64,000 nucleotides of DNA from Emticicia sp. C21 (GTDB lineage Bacteria; Bacteroidota; Bacteroidia; Cytophagales; Spirosomataceae), in contig NZ_QVMT01000016.1 of NCBI RefSeq assembly GCF_003418935.1, positions 33,283-97,282 of the forward strand. The letters are read 5' to 3'. Positions 54,007-63,887 of this stretch are shown one piece after another; the first letter of the stretch is position 1; every line of letters starts with the position of its first letter. A program made the translations under genes and the position numbers. Under the pieces are notes generated by a model, which was given only the letters and a program-made list of their open reading frames with translations, was not told where the DNA came from and made no database searches.

Positions 54007-55428
54007 ATGAAAATAACTTTTTGGGGAGCGACAAGGCAGGTGTCAGGTAGTATGATTCTACTTGAGTTTGATGATGAATATAAAGTTTTGATTGATTGTG
54101 GTACTGATTTAGAAAGAGAAAATAACCCCGAAAAACCTAAGTTTGAATATGGCATTTTTCCATTCGACCCCTCATTAATCAACTTAGTTATTCTTACACA
54201 CGCTCATATAGACCATTCAGGTCAGATTCCGAATTTATATAGAGAGGGCTTTGAGGGTCAGGTTTTATGCACAAAACCAACGATGGATTTAAGCGAACTG
54301 CTTTTATTGGATGCGGCTTCATTAAATCAAAGAAAATTTAAGCTGATTCATGACAGCAAAAAGCGCTCAAAAAAGAGGAAAGATGTAGACTCAAGAGAGC
54401 TATATCTGGAAAGACAGGTAAAAGAAGCGATGGACAATTTTGTCCCGATTGCTTTCGACCAACGCTTTAAATTTAAAGACGACGGGTTTGTTACTTTTAT
54501 CCCGGCAGGCCATTTGTTAGGTGCAGCACACTTATATATTGAATTCTGGGAAAATGGGGAGAAAAAGACCTTAGGTTTTTCAGGTGATATTGGTCGTAAG
54601 AACTATCCTTTGCTGATAGATCCTCAACCACTTCCGGCTGTCGATTACCTGATTACTGAAACTACCTACGGCGACCGCCATCATATAGACGAAGATGAAG
54701 CCGAAAATATTTTGGCAGGAATCATTCAAAAGGCCTGTATTGATGTACCTGGGCGTTTGATTATTCCATCTTTTAGTGTCGGGCGTACACAGGCTATGCT
54801 TTACACATTGAATAAACTCTATACAGAGCGTGGCTTTACCCCTATTAAGGTTTTTACGGATAGTCCATTAGCAAAGGCTAGTTCGAGGGTATATGAAAGG
54901 AGTATAAAACTGCTTAATAAGCATGCAAGGACATTCCATGAAGAAAATGAATCTTTGTTTGATTTCGAGAATCTGATATATTTGGAGTCGAATCAGGCAA
55001 GTAAGGCTGTTTCTAATCATGCCGAGCCATGTATTATTATTTCCGCTTCAGGCATGATTCAGGGCGGAAGAGTAGAACACCATATTGAAGCTAATATCAG
55101 TAATCCTTATGCTACTATTCTGATGGTTGGCTATGCCAGTGAGGGTACTTTAGGATGGAAATTACTGAATGGTGAACGAAAAGAATTAAGCATCAGGGGG
55201 CAGAAACACCCTGTAAATGCGACTATTTTAAGAATTGATGTATTTAGTGGACACGGAGATTTCAGAGATTTAACTAATTTCGTGGCAGCTCAGGATATAA
55301 ATAAAGTTAAAAAAGTATTTCTGGTACATGGAGAGCATTTAACCATGCAGAATTTTAAAACTACACTTGAACAAAAAGGGTATAATCAGATTGAAATACC
55401 CGATAAAGGACAAACTTACGAAATTTAA
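54007..55428 (+). CDS. Metallo-beta-lactamase/beta-CASP RNA-processing nuclease
   Basis: 473 residues. The metallo-beta-lactamase zinc site is [15 protein letters not shown] (HxHxDH near 65) with [15 protein letters not shown] and FSGDIGR. The beta-CASP cap follows: [39 protein letters not shown] and VFSGHGDF, then [11 protein letters not shown]. This is the YSH1/CPSF73-like bacterial group, probably an RNA endo- or exonuclease. Ends 26 bases before accA and may be co-transcribed with it. Confidence 0.9.
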   Translation: MKITFWGATRQVSGSMILLEFDDEYKVLIDCGTDLERENNPEKPKFEYGIFPFDPSLINLVILTHAHIDHSGQIPNLYREGFEGQVLCTKPTMDLSELLLLDAASLNQRKFKLIHDSKKRSKKRKDVDSRELYLERQVKEAMDNFVPIAFDQRFKFKDDGFVTFIPAGHLLGAAHLYIEFWENGEKKTLGFSGDIGRKNYPLLIDPQPLPAVDYLITETTYGDRHHIDEDEAENILAGIIQKACIDVPGRLIIPSFSVGRTQAMLYTLNKLYTERGFTPIKVFTDSPLAKASSRVYERSIKLLNKHARTFHEENESLFDFENLIYLESNQASKAVSNHAEPCIIISASGMIQGGRVEHHIEANISNPYATILMVGYASEGTLGWKLLNGERKELSIRGQKHPVNATILRIDVFSGHGDFRDLTNFVAAQDINKVKKVFLVHGEHLTMQNFKTTLEQKGYNQIEIPDKGQTYEI

Positions 55429-55454
55429 TAAAAGCCCATAAAGCTGATTCGTTT

Positions 55455-56411
55455 ATGAGAACTCTTCTTGATTTTGAAAAACCCATTGCGGAGCTTGAAG
55501 CAAAGCTTGACGATATGCAACGCTTAGCCGATGAGAACAATGTAGATGTGAGAGATGCTGTCAGGAGCCTTACTGAAAACATTCTCAATTTGAGAAAAGA
55601 AACTTTTTTAAATCTTACGCGCTGGCAAAGGGTACAATTATCACGCCATCCAGACCGCCCGTATACTTTAGATTATATCGAAAAAATATGCCAGGAATTC
55701 CATGAATTACATGGCGACCGCACAGTAAGAGACGATCCGGCTATTGTAGGTGGGTTTGCAGATATAGATGGAACAACTGTTATGTTGATTGGACAACAAA
55801 AAGGACGCAAAACGAAAGAAAGACAGTACAGAAACTTTGGCATGCCGAATCCTGAGGGATATAGAAAGGCTCTGAGGTTGATGAAACTGGCAGAAAAATT
55901 TAATAAGCCGATTGTTACCTTAATTGATACTCCAGGTGCATTCCCGGGTTTAGAAGCTGAGGAACGTGGACAAGCCGAAGCCATTGCACGTAACCTACGT
56001 GAAATGTGTGTACTGAAAGTACCTGTTATCTGTATCATCATTGGTGAAGGTGCTTCCGGTGGGGCTTTAGGTATTGCCATTGGTGATAGAGTATTAATGC
56101 TGGAAAACTCATGGTACTCTGTAATTTCTCCTGAAAACTGTTCTACCATCTTATGGCGTAGCTGGGATTATAAAGAACAAGCTGCCGAAGCTTTGAAGCC
56201 TACTGCAACGGATATGTTGAATAATAAGCTTATAGACGGGATCATTGAAGAACCACTGGGTGGTGCACATCTTGATTGGGATGATATGTCGAATCGGTTA
56301 AAAGAAAGAATTTTATCAGAAATTGCGGAATTGGAAAAAGTTTCTCCACAAGATAGAATAGATGCCCGTATTGAGAAATTCTGCTCAATGGGATTCTTTG
56401 AAGAAGCATAA
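55455..56411 (+). CDS. accA: Acetyl-CoA carboxylase carboxyltransferase subunit alpha
   Basis: 318 residues, normal length. Transfers the carboxyl group from biotin to acetyl-CoA with AccD, committing carbon to fatty-acid synthesis. Typical N-terminal coiled helix ([20 protein letters not shown]), then [89 protein letters not shown] and [13 protein letters not shown]. All family segments are present. Confidence 0.97.
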   Translation: MRTLLDFEKPIAELEAKLDDMQRLADENNVDVRDAVRSLTENILNLRKETFLNLTRWQRVQLSRHPDRPYTLDYIEKICQEFHELHGDRTVRDDPAIVGGFADIDGTTVMLIGQQKGRKTKERQYRNFGMPNPEGYRKALRLMKLAEKFNKPIVTLIDTPGAFPGLEAEERGQAEAIARNLREMCVLKVPVICIIIGEGASGGALGIAIGDRVLMLENSWYSVISPENCSTILWRSWDYKEQAAEALKPTATDMLNNKLIDGIIEEPLGGAHLDWDDMSNRLKERILSEIAELEKVSPQDRIDARIEKFCSMGFFEEA

Positions 56412-56432
56412 GCATTAGCTGGTGAAATATGG

Positions 56433-56470
56433 AGAGCGAGTAACGGTTAAAACTGTTACTCGCTCTTTTG
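56433..56470 (+). terminator. Intrinsic terminator after accA
   Basis: AGAGCGAGTAAC (56433-56444) pairs exactly with 56455-56466, followed by TTTGTTT. Confidence 0.8.
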
Positions 56471-56557
56471 TTTAATCCATTAGAAGTTTTAATACGTAAA
56501 ATAACATTTCCTCTATGTCATCATTTTATTAAAGAAGTAATGCATAACTTAGTATTC

Positions 56558-56565
56558 TAAATTTG
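56558..56565 (+). promoter_or_regulatory. -7 promoter element (TAAATTTG)
   Basis: An exact TAnnTTTG match 26 bases before the ATG at 56592. It supports that start over a TTG at 56568. Confidence 0.55.
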
Positions 56566-56591
56566 CTTTGACAGACAAATCTTTATTGTTT

Positions 56592-57062
56592 ATGAAAAAG
56601 TTTTTATTTACACTAACTATTATTTGTTTTTTTCTTAGTTGCAAAAAGACACTTGAATGCTGTGTTTTGGTTGATACCTTCGTTGATATTTCAGTTATCG
56701 AGAAAGCAACTAAAAAAGACCTATTAAATCCTATTGTCGAAAACCATTATGACATGAAAAAAGTAATCCTGGAGTTTTCGTCCTTCTCAAATCAGAAAAC
56801 AGGCATTGAAGCAATTCAATATAGTAAGCCATTATTTTTCCAGAAAGGAGAAATATATTACCTTAGAATTTTTCCGACCACCTCTGAACCTGTAGCTGAA
56901 AAGAATACCGTAACTATTTACTGGAACGAAACAAACGTAGATAAAATAACCTTTCATTTAAATTTTGCCAATGGAAACACACTTACAGAAAAGATACTAA
57001 TCAATGATGAATTAAAATGGGATTTGTCTAAAGGTTACAAGGAAATCACAATTTTAAAATAA
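56592..57062 (+). CDS. Small lipoprotein of unknown function
   Basis: 156 residues. MKKFLFTLTIICFFLSC is a lipoprotein signal with lipobox FLSC; the mature N-terminus KKTLECC carries two further cysteines. The rest is a beta-rich fold (VILEFSSFSNQKTG, FFQKGEIYYLRIFPT, NTVTIYWNETNVDKITFHLN) of unknown family. Single gene between accA and a HAD hydrolase. Confidence 0.65.
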   Translation: MKKFLFTLTIICFFLSCKKTLECCVLVDTFVDISVIEKATKKDLLNPIVENHYDMKKVILEFSSFSNQKTGIEAIQYSKPLFFQKGEIYYLRIFPTTSEPVAEKNTVTIYWNETNVDKITFHLNFANGNTLTEKILINDELKWDLSKGYKEITILK

Positions 57063-57212
57063 AATTGTTTCTATATCTTAGACACTATAAATCTACTGTA
57101 TTTGACTAACTATCATTTTATTAGAGATAATTTAGAAGCTTAATCGTATAGCCTGAATTTATTATTCGTCTTATTTTTTTGTTTTCTAAGCCTTATTCCA
57201 CAAAATATTTAG

Positions 57213-57250
57213 AAAGTGTCAGACGTTTAACAACAGTTTGACACTTTTTT
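57213..57250 (+). terminator. Intrinsic terminator, possibly of the lipoprotein gene
   Basis: AAAGTGTCA (57213-57221) pairs with TGACACTTT (57239-57247), with an inner imperfect stem and a T-run. It lies 150 bases after the lipoprotein stop and covers the TTG at 57238, supporting the later ATG at 57280 for the HAD gene. Confidence 0.6.
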
Positions 57251-57279
57251 ATTGCTCCATTTCTACCATCAAAATCTGT

Positions 57280-57900
57280 ATGAAATTCAAAGCCGTTATT
57301 TTTGACTTCGGAAACGTAATCATTAACATTGACATCCCTCGTACTTTTCAGGCTTTTGCCAGTCTCACTGGCAAAAGGCAAGTAGTTATTGAAAAACTTG
57401 TTCTGGAAAATCAGTTATTCAGACGCTATGAAACCGGGCAATTTACTGATATTGAGTTCAGAGAAATTGTCAGGCAAACCGTTGGCTTCCCACTAAGTGA
57501 TATCGAAGTAGATAAAGCCTGGAACTCTCTTTTGCTGGATATTCCCCAAAGACGAATTGACTTATTGATAGAAATCCGTAGAAAATACCCTATTTATCTT
57601 CTTAGCAATACCAACAGTATTCATATTGAAGCCTCTAATTCTTACTTAAAGAAAACCTTTGGTTATAGACACCTTGATGAGTTATTCGACCAGTTATTTT
57701 TATCTTATGAAATTGGCATGTGGAAGCCAGATACTGAAATTTATCAATACGTATTAGATGAAATCAACCTCAAGCCACATGAGGTATTGTTTTTTGACGA
57801 TAATCCACATAATATTCAATCAGCAAGTGCCCTGGGTATGCAAACAATTCTGGTAGAACCCCCAACTTGTATGACTGAATATTGTAAAACGATTTTTTAA
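57280..57900 (+). CDS. HAD-superfamily hydrolase
   Basis: 206 residues. Motif I FDFGNVIINID (near 8-18; nucleophile FDFGN, with the second Asp of classical HADs replaced by Gly-Asn as in several related groups), motif II YLLSNTNSIH, motif III region MWKPDTEIYQYVL and motif IV VLFFDDNPHNIQSAS. This resembles the epoxide-hydrolase-N/YihX-like phosphatases. The substrate is unknown. It is followed by a site-2 protease gene 33 bases on. Confidence 0.87.
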   Translation: MKFKAVIFDFGNVIINIDIPRTFQAFASLTGKRQVVIEKLVLENQLFRRYETGQFTDIEFREIVRQTVGFPLSDIEVDKAWNSLLLDIPQRRIDLLIEIRRKYPIYLLSNTNSIHIEASNSYLKKTFGYRHLDELFDQLFLSYEIGMWKPDTEIYQYVLDEINLKPHEVLFFDDNPHNIQSASALGMQTILVEPPTCMTEYCKTIF

Positions 57901-57933
57901 ATCGTTTCTTTGTATCACAATTATACTTAGCTA

Positions 57934-59070
57934 ATGAAGCAAAACCGAACATTACTTATACAAATTACCCTCTTTGTCGTTACGCTTATCACCACAACAA
58001 TTACAGGAGCCGAATGGATTTTCGGTAATTCTTTCTTTTTCGGAACGAATACGATGGGTTGGCATGAATTGGTCCAAGGTCTTCAGTATTCTATCCCATT
58101 TTTAGGTGTCCTAACCATCCATGAGTTCGGGCATTACTTTGTAGCAAGAAAACACAAAACAGACGTAACGCTTCCTTTTTATATACCTCTATGGCTGGGT
58201 GGCCTTAGTTCTACATTTGGTACCCTGGGTGCATTCATCCGTATCAAAGAGCGCATCCAATCAAGAGTAAAATATTTTGATATAGGCATTGCCGGGCCAT
58301 TAGCTGGATTTGTGGCAGCCTTATTTGTCCTTTGGTATGGTTTTACCCACTTGCCAAGCCTTGACTACGTTTTTAACCTGTTCCCTCAACTCAACCAGTA
58401 TGGAATGGAGTATGGCAAGTTTTTAGAGACTACTCCTGACTACGTATCTATTAAATTAGGAGATAGCTTACTATTTAAGTTTTTTGAAGATTATATAGCT
58501 GTAGGTGATCTACCTCACCCTTACTTATATACAAATTATCCTATTATTTTTGCGGGATATTTATCCCTCTTCTTTACAGCATTGAATCTCTTCCCAATTG
58601 GTCAGCTAGATGGAGGACATATCCTTTACGGTTTAATTGGCGACAGAGCTTTTAATATTGTTTCTCCTATCTTATTTACTGGTTTTGTCTTTTATGCCGG
58701 TTTAGGACTGTTTAAGGTTGACGAGTTTTTTGTTTTTGATACAGACATTGTCTGGAAATTTGCCCTTTATATTGGGTTTACCTACCTATGCTTTTCGAGA
58801 ATTTCGGAAAATTTGATGACAAATTTGCTGATAACCTTTAGTGTTATTGCGATTCAGTTAATATTCTCCTATTTTTACCCCACAGTTGAGGGATATTCAG
58901 GATTTTTAGCTTTTGGCTTAATGATTGGCCGTTTCTTAGGAATCTACCACCCTCCAACCTACGACAAGCAACCACTTACTTTAGAAAGACAGATTTTGGG
59001 TTGGCTTGCACTGTTAATTTTTATTTTGTGCTTTACACCAAAGCCGTTTACAATTATACAAAATGCTTAG
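57934..59070 (+). CDS. Site-2 protease-family (M50) intramembrane metalloprotease
   Basis: 378 residues, about eight hydrophobic helices. Zinc motif LTIHEFGHYFVARKH (HExGH near 62-66) with the third ligand in FPIGQLDGGHILYGLIGD near 226-243. PLPFYIPLWLGG-like LPFYIPLWLGG and GTLGAFIRIKERI precede FDIGIAGPLAGFVAALFV, as in this family. Probably cleaves membrane-embedded substrates; specific targets are unknown. Its stop overlaps the acyltransferase start by eight bases. Confidence 0.9.
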   Translation: MKQNRTLLIQITLFVVTLITTTITGAEWIFGNSFFFGTNTMGWHELVQGLQYSIPFLGVLTIHEFGHYFVARKHKTDVTLPFYIPLWLGGLSSTFGTLGAFIRIKERIQSRVKYFDIGIAGPLAGFVAALFVLWYGFTHLPSLDYVFNLFPQLNQYGMEYGKFLETTPDYVSIKLGDSLLFKFFEDYIAVGDLPHPYLYTNYPIIFAGYLSLFFTALNLFPIGQLDGGHILYGLIGDRAFNIVSPILFTGFVFYAGLGLFKVDEFFVFDTDIVWKFALYIGFTYLCFSRISENLMTNLLITFSVIAIQLIFSYFYPTVEGYSGFLAFGLMIGRFLGIYHPPTYDKQPLTLERQILGWLALLIFILCFTPKPFTIIQNA

Positions 59071-59629
59071 TTGGCTATCAAAATCCATTTTCAGATTAGC
59101 GGGATGGAAAACAATTGATAATCTCCCACCTGATCTAAAAAAGGGAATTTTGGCAGTGGCACCTCATGCAACCTGGTATGACTTCCTGGTTGGTGTAGGT
59201 GCTCGTTCTGATTTAGGCAAATCAATCAAGTATTTAGGTAAAGCCGAACTGTTTCGCCCGCCTTTTGGTTGGTTATTCAGGGCATTAGGTGGTACTCCTG
59301 TTGTACGCTCGCATAGCACTAACTTTGTTCAGCAGGTAGCCGAGACTTTTAACAGACATGAAAGACTTCTGGTAGCTATTGCTCCCGAGGGCACCCGCAA
59401 AAATGTAGGAAAGCTGAAAACAGGTTTTTACTATATGGCACATGAAGCAAAAGTACCTATTATTATGGTAGGTTTTGATTATCCAAGAAAAACCGTTTTT
59501 GTTGAAAAACCATTTTATACCAGCGGAGATTTTGAGGCAGACATGAAAAAATATTTCATCCCTTTCTTCAATCAGATTGAAGGTGTTAAAAAAGATTGGT
59601 TAGCCAATTATGAAAAAGGGGATTTTTAA
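59063..59629 (+). CDS. 1-acylglycerol-3-phosphate-type acyltransferase (PlsC-like)
   Basis: 188 residues. Acyltransferase motif I APHATWYDFL (HX4D, near 33-42), motif II FRPPFGWLFRALGGTPVVR, motif III AIAPEGTRKNVGKLKTGFYY and a PIIMVGFDYPRK strand. Short, without an obvious extra membrane domain. Acyl donor and acceptor are not determined; related proteins modify glycerolipids or ornithine lipids. Translationally coupled to the protease gene by an eight-base overlap. Confidence 0.88.
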   Translation: MLSWLSKSIFRLAGWKTIDNLPPDLKKGILAVAPHATWYDFLVGVGARSDLGKSIKYLGKAELFRPPFGWLFRALGGTPVVRSHSTNFVQQVAETFNRHERLLVAIAPEGTRKNVGKLKTGFYYMAHEAKVPIIMVGFDYPRKTVFVEKPFYTSGDFEADMKKYFIPFFNQIEGVKKDWLANYEKGDF

Positions 59630-59662
59630 TAGATAGATTAATCAGTTAGTACAAAATTGGCA

Positions 59663-60832
59663 ATGAAGAAACAGACGCAATCAATAAGAATTCAAACTAA
59701 ACGTTCACAATATAGAGAACATTCTACCCCATTATTCCTGACAAGTAGTTTCTGTTTTGAAGATGCGGCGCAAAGTAAAGCAATTTTTGATGAAACATTA
59801 GAAGGCAATCTCTATTCACGTTTTTCAAATCCATCAGTACAAGAGTTTATTGATAAAGTTTGTATGCTCGAAAACTGTGAAGAAGGTCTGGCAACTGCTA
59901 CAGGTATGGCTGCTGTATTTGCGGGCTTTGCTGCACACTTGAAATCTGGTGATCATGTGGTTTCATCCAGAGCTTTATTTGGTTCTGCGCATCAGATTCT
60001 TACGCAGATATTATCTAAATGGGGGATCACTCATACGTATTTAGATGCAACGGCTCCTGAAAGTGAATGGGAAGCGGCGGTTCAGCCAAATACTAAAATG
60101 ATATACCTGGAAACACCATCGAATCCGGGCTTAGAACTGGTCGATATGGCGATGGTTGGGCGCATTGCTAAAAAACATAATCTGATTTATTATGTAGATA
60201 ATTGCTTTGCTACACCTATCATTCATACACCAACTGATTATGGTGCTAACCTGATTGTACATTCGGCTACGAAATTTATGGATGGACAAGGCCGTGTATT
60301 GGGAGGAGTTATTACAGGGACAAAAGAATTGATGGCTCCGATTCGTTTCTTTTGCAGACATACAGGCCCCTCAATGTCACCATTTAATGCATGGGTATTA
60401 TCAAAGAGCTTAGAAACCCTTGAACTCAGAATGGAGAGACATTGTGAGAATGCAATGAAGCTGGCTAAAGCACTGGAGAAAATGGAGGGGATTGTAAACG
60501 TGAAATATCCGCATTTACCTTCACATCCGCAATATGAACTAGCTAAAAAGCAAATGAAAGCTGGTGGTGCAATGGTAACCTTTGACCTGGAAGGTGGCTT
60601 TGAGCGTGTCAATCGTTTTACACAAAAACTAAAAATTGTTTCTATATCCTCTAATCTGGGAGATTCGCGTACAATTATCACGAATCCTAATACTACCACG
60701 CATAGCAAATTGCCGAAAGAAGATAAGGCAAAATTGGGTATTACAGAAGGATTAATCCGGGTTTCGGTAGGTTTAGAAGATATAAACGATTTAATTGCAG
60801 ACTTTAAACAAGCAGCTAAAAAGAGTATGTAA
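59663..60832 (+). CDS. metZ: O-succinylhomoserine sulfhydrylase-like PLP enzyme
   Basis: 389 residues from the ATG, Cys/Met metabolism family. TPLFLTSSFCFEDAAQSKAI, YSRFSNPSVQEFIDK, ATATGMAAVFAGFAAHLKSG and the PLP-Lys motif IVHSATKFMDGQG (near 206) are typical. It also has YVDNCFATPIIHTP and VKYPHLPSHPQYELAKKQMK. Catalyses homocysteine formation (MetZ) or a related trans-sulfuration; the homocysteine product would feed metH in this genome. A TTG two codons upstream is in frame but not preferred. Confidence 0.88.
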   Translation: MKKQTQSIRIQTKRSQYREHSTPLFLTSSFCFEDAAQSKAIFDETLEGNLYSRFSNPSVQEFIDKVCMLENCEEGLATATGMAAVFAGFAAHLKSGDHVVSSRALFGSAHQILTQILSKWGITHTYLDATAPESEWEAAVQPNTKMIYLETPSNPGLELVDMAMVGRIAKKHNLIYYVDNCFATPIIHTPTDYGANLIVHSATKFMDGQGRVLGGVITGTKELMAPIRFFCRHTGPSMSPFNAWVLSKSLETLELRMERHCENAMKLAKALEKMEGIVNVKYPHLPSHPQYELAKKQMKAGGAMVTFDLEGGFERVNRFTQKLKIVSISSNLGDSRTIITNPNTTTHSKLPKEDKAKLGITEGLIRVSVGLEDINDLIADFKQAAKKSM

Positions 60833-60840
60833 TAAGCACC

Positions 60841-61212
60841 ATGACTGTTGAACAACAATATATTGCAGAGATAGTTAAAGCTGAAAACATCAGAACTTTC
60901 ACAGTTTTTAATAAACTGACTAATACCCTTTTATTTGAGAAATCGCAGGCGCAGGAAGAAATTCTATTGCTTAAAACTCAGATAAATACACTCAGTAAAA
61001 TCATTAAAGAGAAGGATGAGGAGATAAAGAAATTGAAAATAAAGCAAAAAAATCAAGATTTTATTGAAAAAAACAAAGAAATTAAAAAAGAAAGTGTTAA
61101 AATTGTAGCTAGTAAAGTACGACAGTCTGAAGAAAAGGCTCAATTGAAGAAACTAATAGAAGATTTAATACAAGAGATTGATGTGTGCGTTGAGTTGCTG
61201 AACGAAGAATAA
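60841..61212 (+). CDS. Coiled-coil protein preceding zapA
   Basis: 123 residues, nearly all charged coiled coil from about 28 to the end (LLKTQINTLSKIIKEKDEEI, KKLKIKQKNQDFIEKNK). No enzyme motif. Small coiled-coil genes ahead of zapA occur widely in Bacteroidota, and a role in division or scaffolding is plausible but unproven. It starts eight bases after metZ and may be co-transcribed with it. Confidence 0.65.
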   Translation: MTVEQQYIAEIVKAENIRTFTVFNKLTNTLLFEKSQAQEEILLLKTQINTLSKIIKEKDEEIKKLKIKQKNQDFIEKNKEIKKESVKIVASKVRQSEEKAQLKKLIEDLIQEIDVCVELLNEE

Positions 61213-61246
61213 TTTAACCTAAAAAGCCCTTGAAGGTGTTTCAACA

Positions 61247-61543
61247 ATGGCAGATAGTGAAAAAATAGAAATCAATTTAAGGGTACTACAAAGAGTAGTT
61301 ACACTTAAGATTCAGCCAGAGTTGGAGCCTTATTTCCGCAATGCGGCTACCTTTGTCAACCAACGCCTTAATTTTTATATGAAAAAAAATGAGGAAGGTG
61401 ATATGGATTTTTTGGACTTCCTGATAATAGTTGCCATTGAAGGAGTAGTTGAAAACCAAAAAAATCAGGATAAATACCTTTTGCTGCAACAAGACCTTGA
61501 TAAAAGGTTAGAAGATCTCAGCAATCGCCTTACACTCAACTAA
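61247..61543 (+). CDS. zapA: Cell division protein ZapA
   Basis: 98 residues. KIEINLRVLQRVVTLKI at the start, PELEPYFRNAATFVNQRLNF in the middle and a C-terminal helix (EGVVENQKNQDKYLLLQQDL) fit the small ZapA family that bundles FtsZ filaments. It lies in the frequent zapA-rny pair of Bacteroidota. A 154-base spacer to rny follows; I looked for a 6S-like RNA there and found no convincing long stem. Confidence 0.88.
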   Translation: MADSEKIEINLRVLQRVVTLKIQPELEPYFRNAATFVNQRLNFYMKKNEEGDMDFLDFLIIVAIEGVVENQKNQDKYLLLQQDLDKRLEDLSNRLTLN

Positions 61544-61697
61544 TATTCTACGTTTCTTCATCAAAGCTGTTCTGCTTATCTGTCGATCAAATCATTTTTG
61601 ATAGGGTTTTGTTTGGGCTGTTGTCCCAGTATAGCCGGATTCTATATAGCAAAAATGGTTTTTGTTTCATTCTTAATTTTTAAAAACATATAAATTG

Positions 61698-63263
61698 ATG
61701 TCACAAATCATCACAATGCTCGCCTCAGACCTGTTAGCTTTGGTAATAGGGTTCTTTGTAGGTAGAGCATTCATTAAGAAAACTTTCCAAAGCAAAGAGG
61801 CCGAAGCCGAAGTACGTGTAAATGAATTACTTAAAAATGCCCAACAAACAGCCGAAAACCTTAAAAAAGACAAGATTTTAGAAGCAAAAGAACACTTTTT
61901 GAAGTTGAAAGCAGAGTTTGATGAAGATGCCAATAAGCGCAAAAATTTCATCATTCAGAATGAGCAGAAAGTAAAACAAATGCAGACACAGGCTGCCCAG
62001 ATGTTAGAGCAAAACAAGCGTAGAGAAACTGAATTAGATACTTTACAACATAAGCTCAACGAACAGATTGAGGTAGCAAATAAGCGTAAGGAAGAAGCCG
62101 AGCGAATGCTAGGCCAACAGGTAGAACAATTAGAAAAAATTGCCAATCTGACTGCTGATCAGGCCAAACAACAATTGATTGATGCCCTGAAAGGAGAAGC
62201 CGAAACAAAAGCCTCTTCATATATCAAACAAACAATTGAAGAAGCGAAGTTATCGGCAACCAAAGAATCCAAAAAGATTATTATTGAGACCATCCAACGT
62301 ACTGCGTCTGAGCAAGCCATCGAAAACTGTGTATCAGTATTTAATATCGAAAGTGACGAGGTCAAAGGTAAAATTATTGGTCGAGAAGGCCGTAATATAC
62401 GTGCTTTGGAGGCTGCAACAGGTGTTGAGGTAATTGTAGATGATACCCCAGAGGCTATCGTAATTTCAAGTTTTGACCCTGTCCGTCGTGAGATTGCCCG
62501 TCTGTCTTTACATCGTTTAGTGCAGGACGGTCGTATTCACCCGGCTCGTATCGAAGAAGTTGTAGGCAAAACCAAAAAAGATATTGAGAACGAAATTGTA
62601 GAAATTGGCGAGCGTACCGTTATCGATTTAGGAATTCATGGTTTGCACCCAGAACTGATCAGAATGATTGGTAGAATGCGTTTCCGTTCATCCTATGGAC
62701 AAAACCTTTTACAACACTCACGCGAGGTAGCTAAAATGTGTGCTACTATGGCGGCTGAATTAGGTCTGAACGCTAAACTGGCCAAGCGTGCAGGTTTATT
62801 GCACGATATTGGTAAAGTATGGCACGAAGAACAAGAATTACCACATGCCTTGTTAGGGATGGAGTTGGCTAAGAAGTATAAAGAACATCCAGAGGTTATC
62901 AACGCCATTGGTGCTCACCACGATGAAATTGAAATGACATCAATGATTTCGCCGATCGTTCAGGTTTGCGATGCCATTTCGGGTTCTCGTCCGGGTGCCA
63001 GACGTGAAATGATGGAGTCGTATGTACAACGTCTACGTGATTTGGAAGACCTGGCATTATCGTTCAATGGTGTTGAAAAATGCTATGCGATACAAGCCGG
63101 ACGTGAATTACGTGTAATTGTAGATTCTGAAAACGTAAATGATGAAATTGCCAGCAAAATGTCGTTTGACATTTCACAGCGCATAGAAAAAGAAATGCAG
63201 TATCCTGGACAAATCAAGGTAACTGTGATTCGTGAAATGCGTAGTGTTGCTTATGCGAAATAA
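61698..63263 (+). CDS. rny: Ribonuclease Y
   Basis: 521 residues. An N-terminal membrane helix ([19 protein letters not shown]) anchors a long coiled coil (about 25-200). A KH domain ([20 protein letters not shown] near 223-242) and the HD catalytic domain ([10 protein letters not shown] near 366, [10 protein letters not shown]) follow. Endoribonuclease initiating mRNA decay at the membrane. An ATG at 61698 is preferred over the TTG three bases upstream. Intrinsic terminator downstream. Confidence 0.97.
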   Translation: MSQIITMLASDLLALVIGFFVGRAFIKKTFQSKEAEAEVRVNELLKNAQQTAENLKKDKILEAKEHFLKLKAEFDEDANKRKNFIIQNEQKVKQMQTQAAQMLEQNKRRETELDTLQHKLNEQIEVANKRKEEAERMLGQQVEQLEKIANLTADQAKQQLIDALKGEAETKASSYIKQTIEEAKLSATKESKKIIIETIQRTASEQAIENCVSVFNIESDEVKGKIIGREGRNIRALEAATGVEVIVDDTPEAIVISSFDPVRREIARLSLHRLVQDGRIHPARIEEVVGKTKKDIENEIVEIGERTVIDLGIHGLHPELIRMIGRMRFRSSYGQNLLQHSREVAKMCATMAAELGLNAKLAKRAGLLHDIGKVWHEEQELPHALLGMELAKKYKEHPEVINAIGAHHDEIEMTSMISPIVQVCDAISGSRPGARREMMESYVQRLRDLEDLALSFNGVEKCYAIQAGRELRVIVDSENVNDEIASKMSFDISQRIEKEMQYPGQIKVTVIREMRSVAYAK

Positions 63264-63285
63264 GGTTAATAAATAGATTTTATAG

Positions 63286-63317
63286 AAAGGCGTTGTTTTA
63301 CAACGCCTTTTTTTATT
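63286..63317 (+). terminator. Intrinsic terminator after rny
   Basis: AAAGGCGTTG (63286-63295) and CAACGCCTTT (63301-63310) form a stem around TTTTA, followed by TTTT. Confidence 0.8.
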
Positions 63318-63385
63318 GTTTACCTACAAGAGTTTATTCAATGACCCTTTACCGAGATTTACTTCTTTACTTTCCTTTTAAATAA

Positions 63386-63865
63386 TTACAAAAGGTTAGT
63401 AGTATTACTTCGCTTTTGAGACTTATCATGGACGTAAAATACTTCAGGCCTTGGTGGGAAATATTCACTCCAATTAAGTTCACAGATCTTCCTTATTAGA
63501 TTAATCAGTTCAGAAAAATCAACAGGTTTAACAATATAAAGATTCGCCCCGGAATTATACGCTTTTTCAATTCGGGAAGGGGCAAAAGAATCTGTAAGAA
63601 TAATACAAGGTGTCTCTTTGAGCGATTTATTGCTCCTGATTTTCTCTAAATAATCCAATCCATCCACCACTCCCAGTTCTATATCAATAATAATTATATC
63701 CGGAAGTAAGTTCTGAATTAAATGTATGTTACTTTGTAATTCTTTTGCATTCTTTATGATTGTAAGCTCAGTAGGAATTATAATAGTGTCTAATGCCATT
63801 GAAAAAAGTAACTGGTCATCTTCGTCGTCTTCTATTAAAATAATTTTTACTTTGTTTGGTTTCAT
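63386..63865 (-). CDS. Stand-alone receiver-domain response regulator
   Basis: 159 residues. Receiver motifs: acidic pair IILIEDDEDDQ (near 8-18), phosphoacceptor Asp in DIIIIDIELGVVDG (near 57-70), Thr/Ser region CIILTDSF and the conserved Lys in YIVKPVDF (near 111-118). No output domain follows, only a short C-terminal extension. The CheY-like type often signals through protein partners; the cognate kinase is not in this window. The right flank is an IS-like transposase fragment. Confidence 0.93.
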   Translation of the reverse strand: MKPNKVKIILIEDDEDDQLLFSMALDTIIIPTELTIIKNAKELQSNIHLIQNLLPDIIIIDIELGVVDGLDYLEKIRSNKSLKETPCIILTDSFAPSRIEKAYNSGANLYIVKPVDFSELINLIRKICELNWSEYFPPRPEVFYVHDKSQKRSNTTNLL

Positions 63866-63887
63866 AAATAGCAGTCATTGAAGTTGT

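Noticed and set aside
61544..61697. Possible 6S RNA between zapA and rny
   Set aside because: In other phyla the 6S gene sits next to zapA, but no long stem with a central bubble could be drawn by eye for this 154-base spacer.
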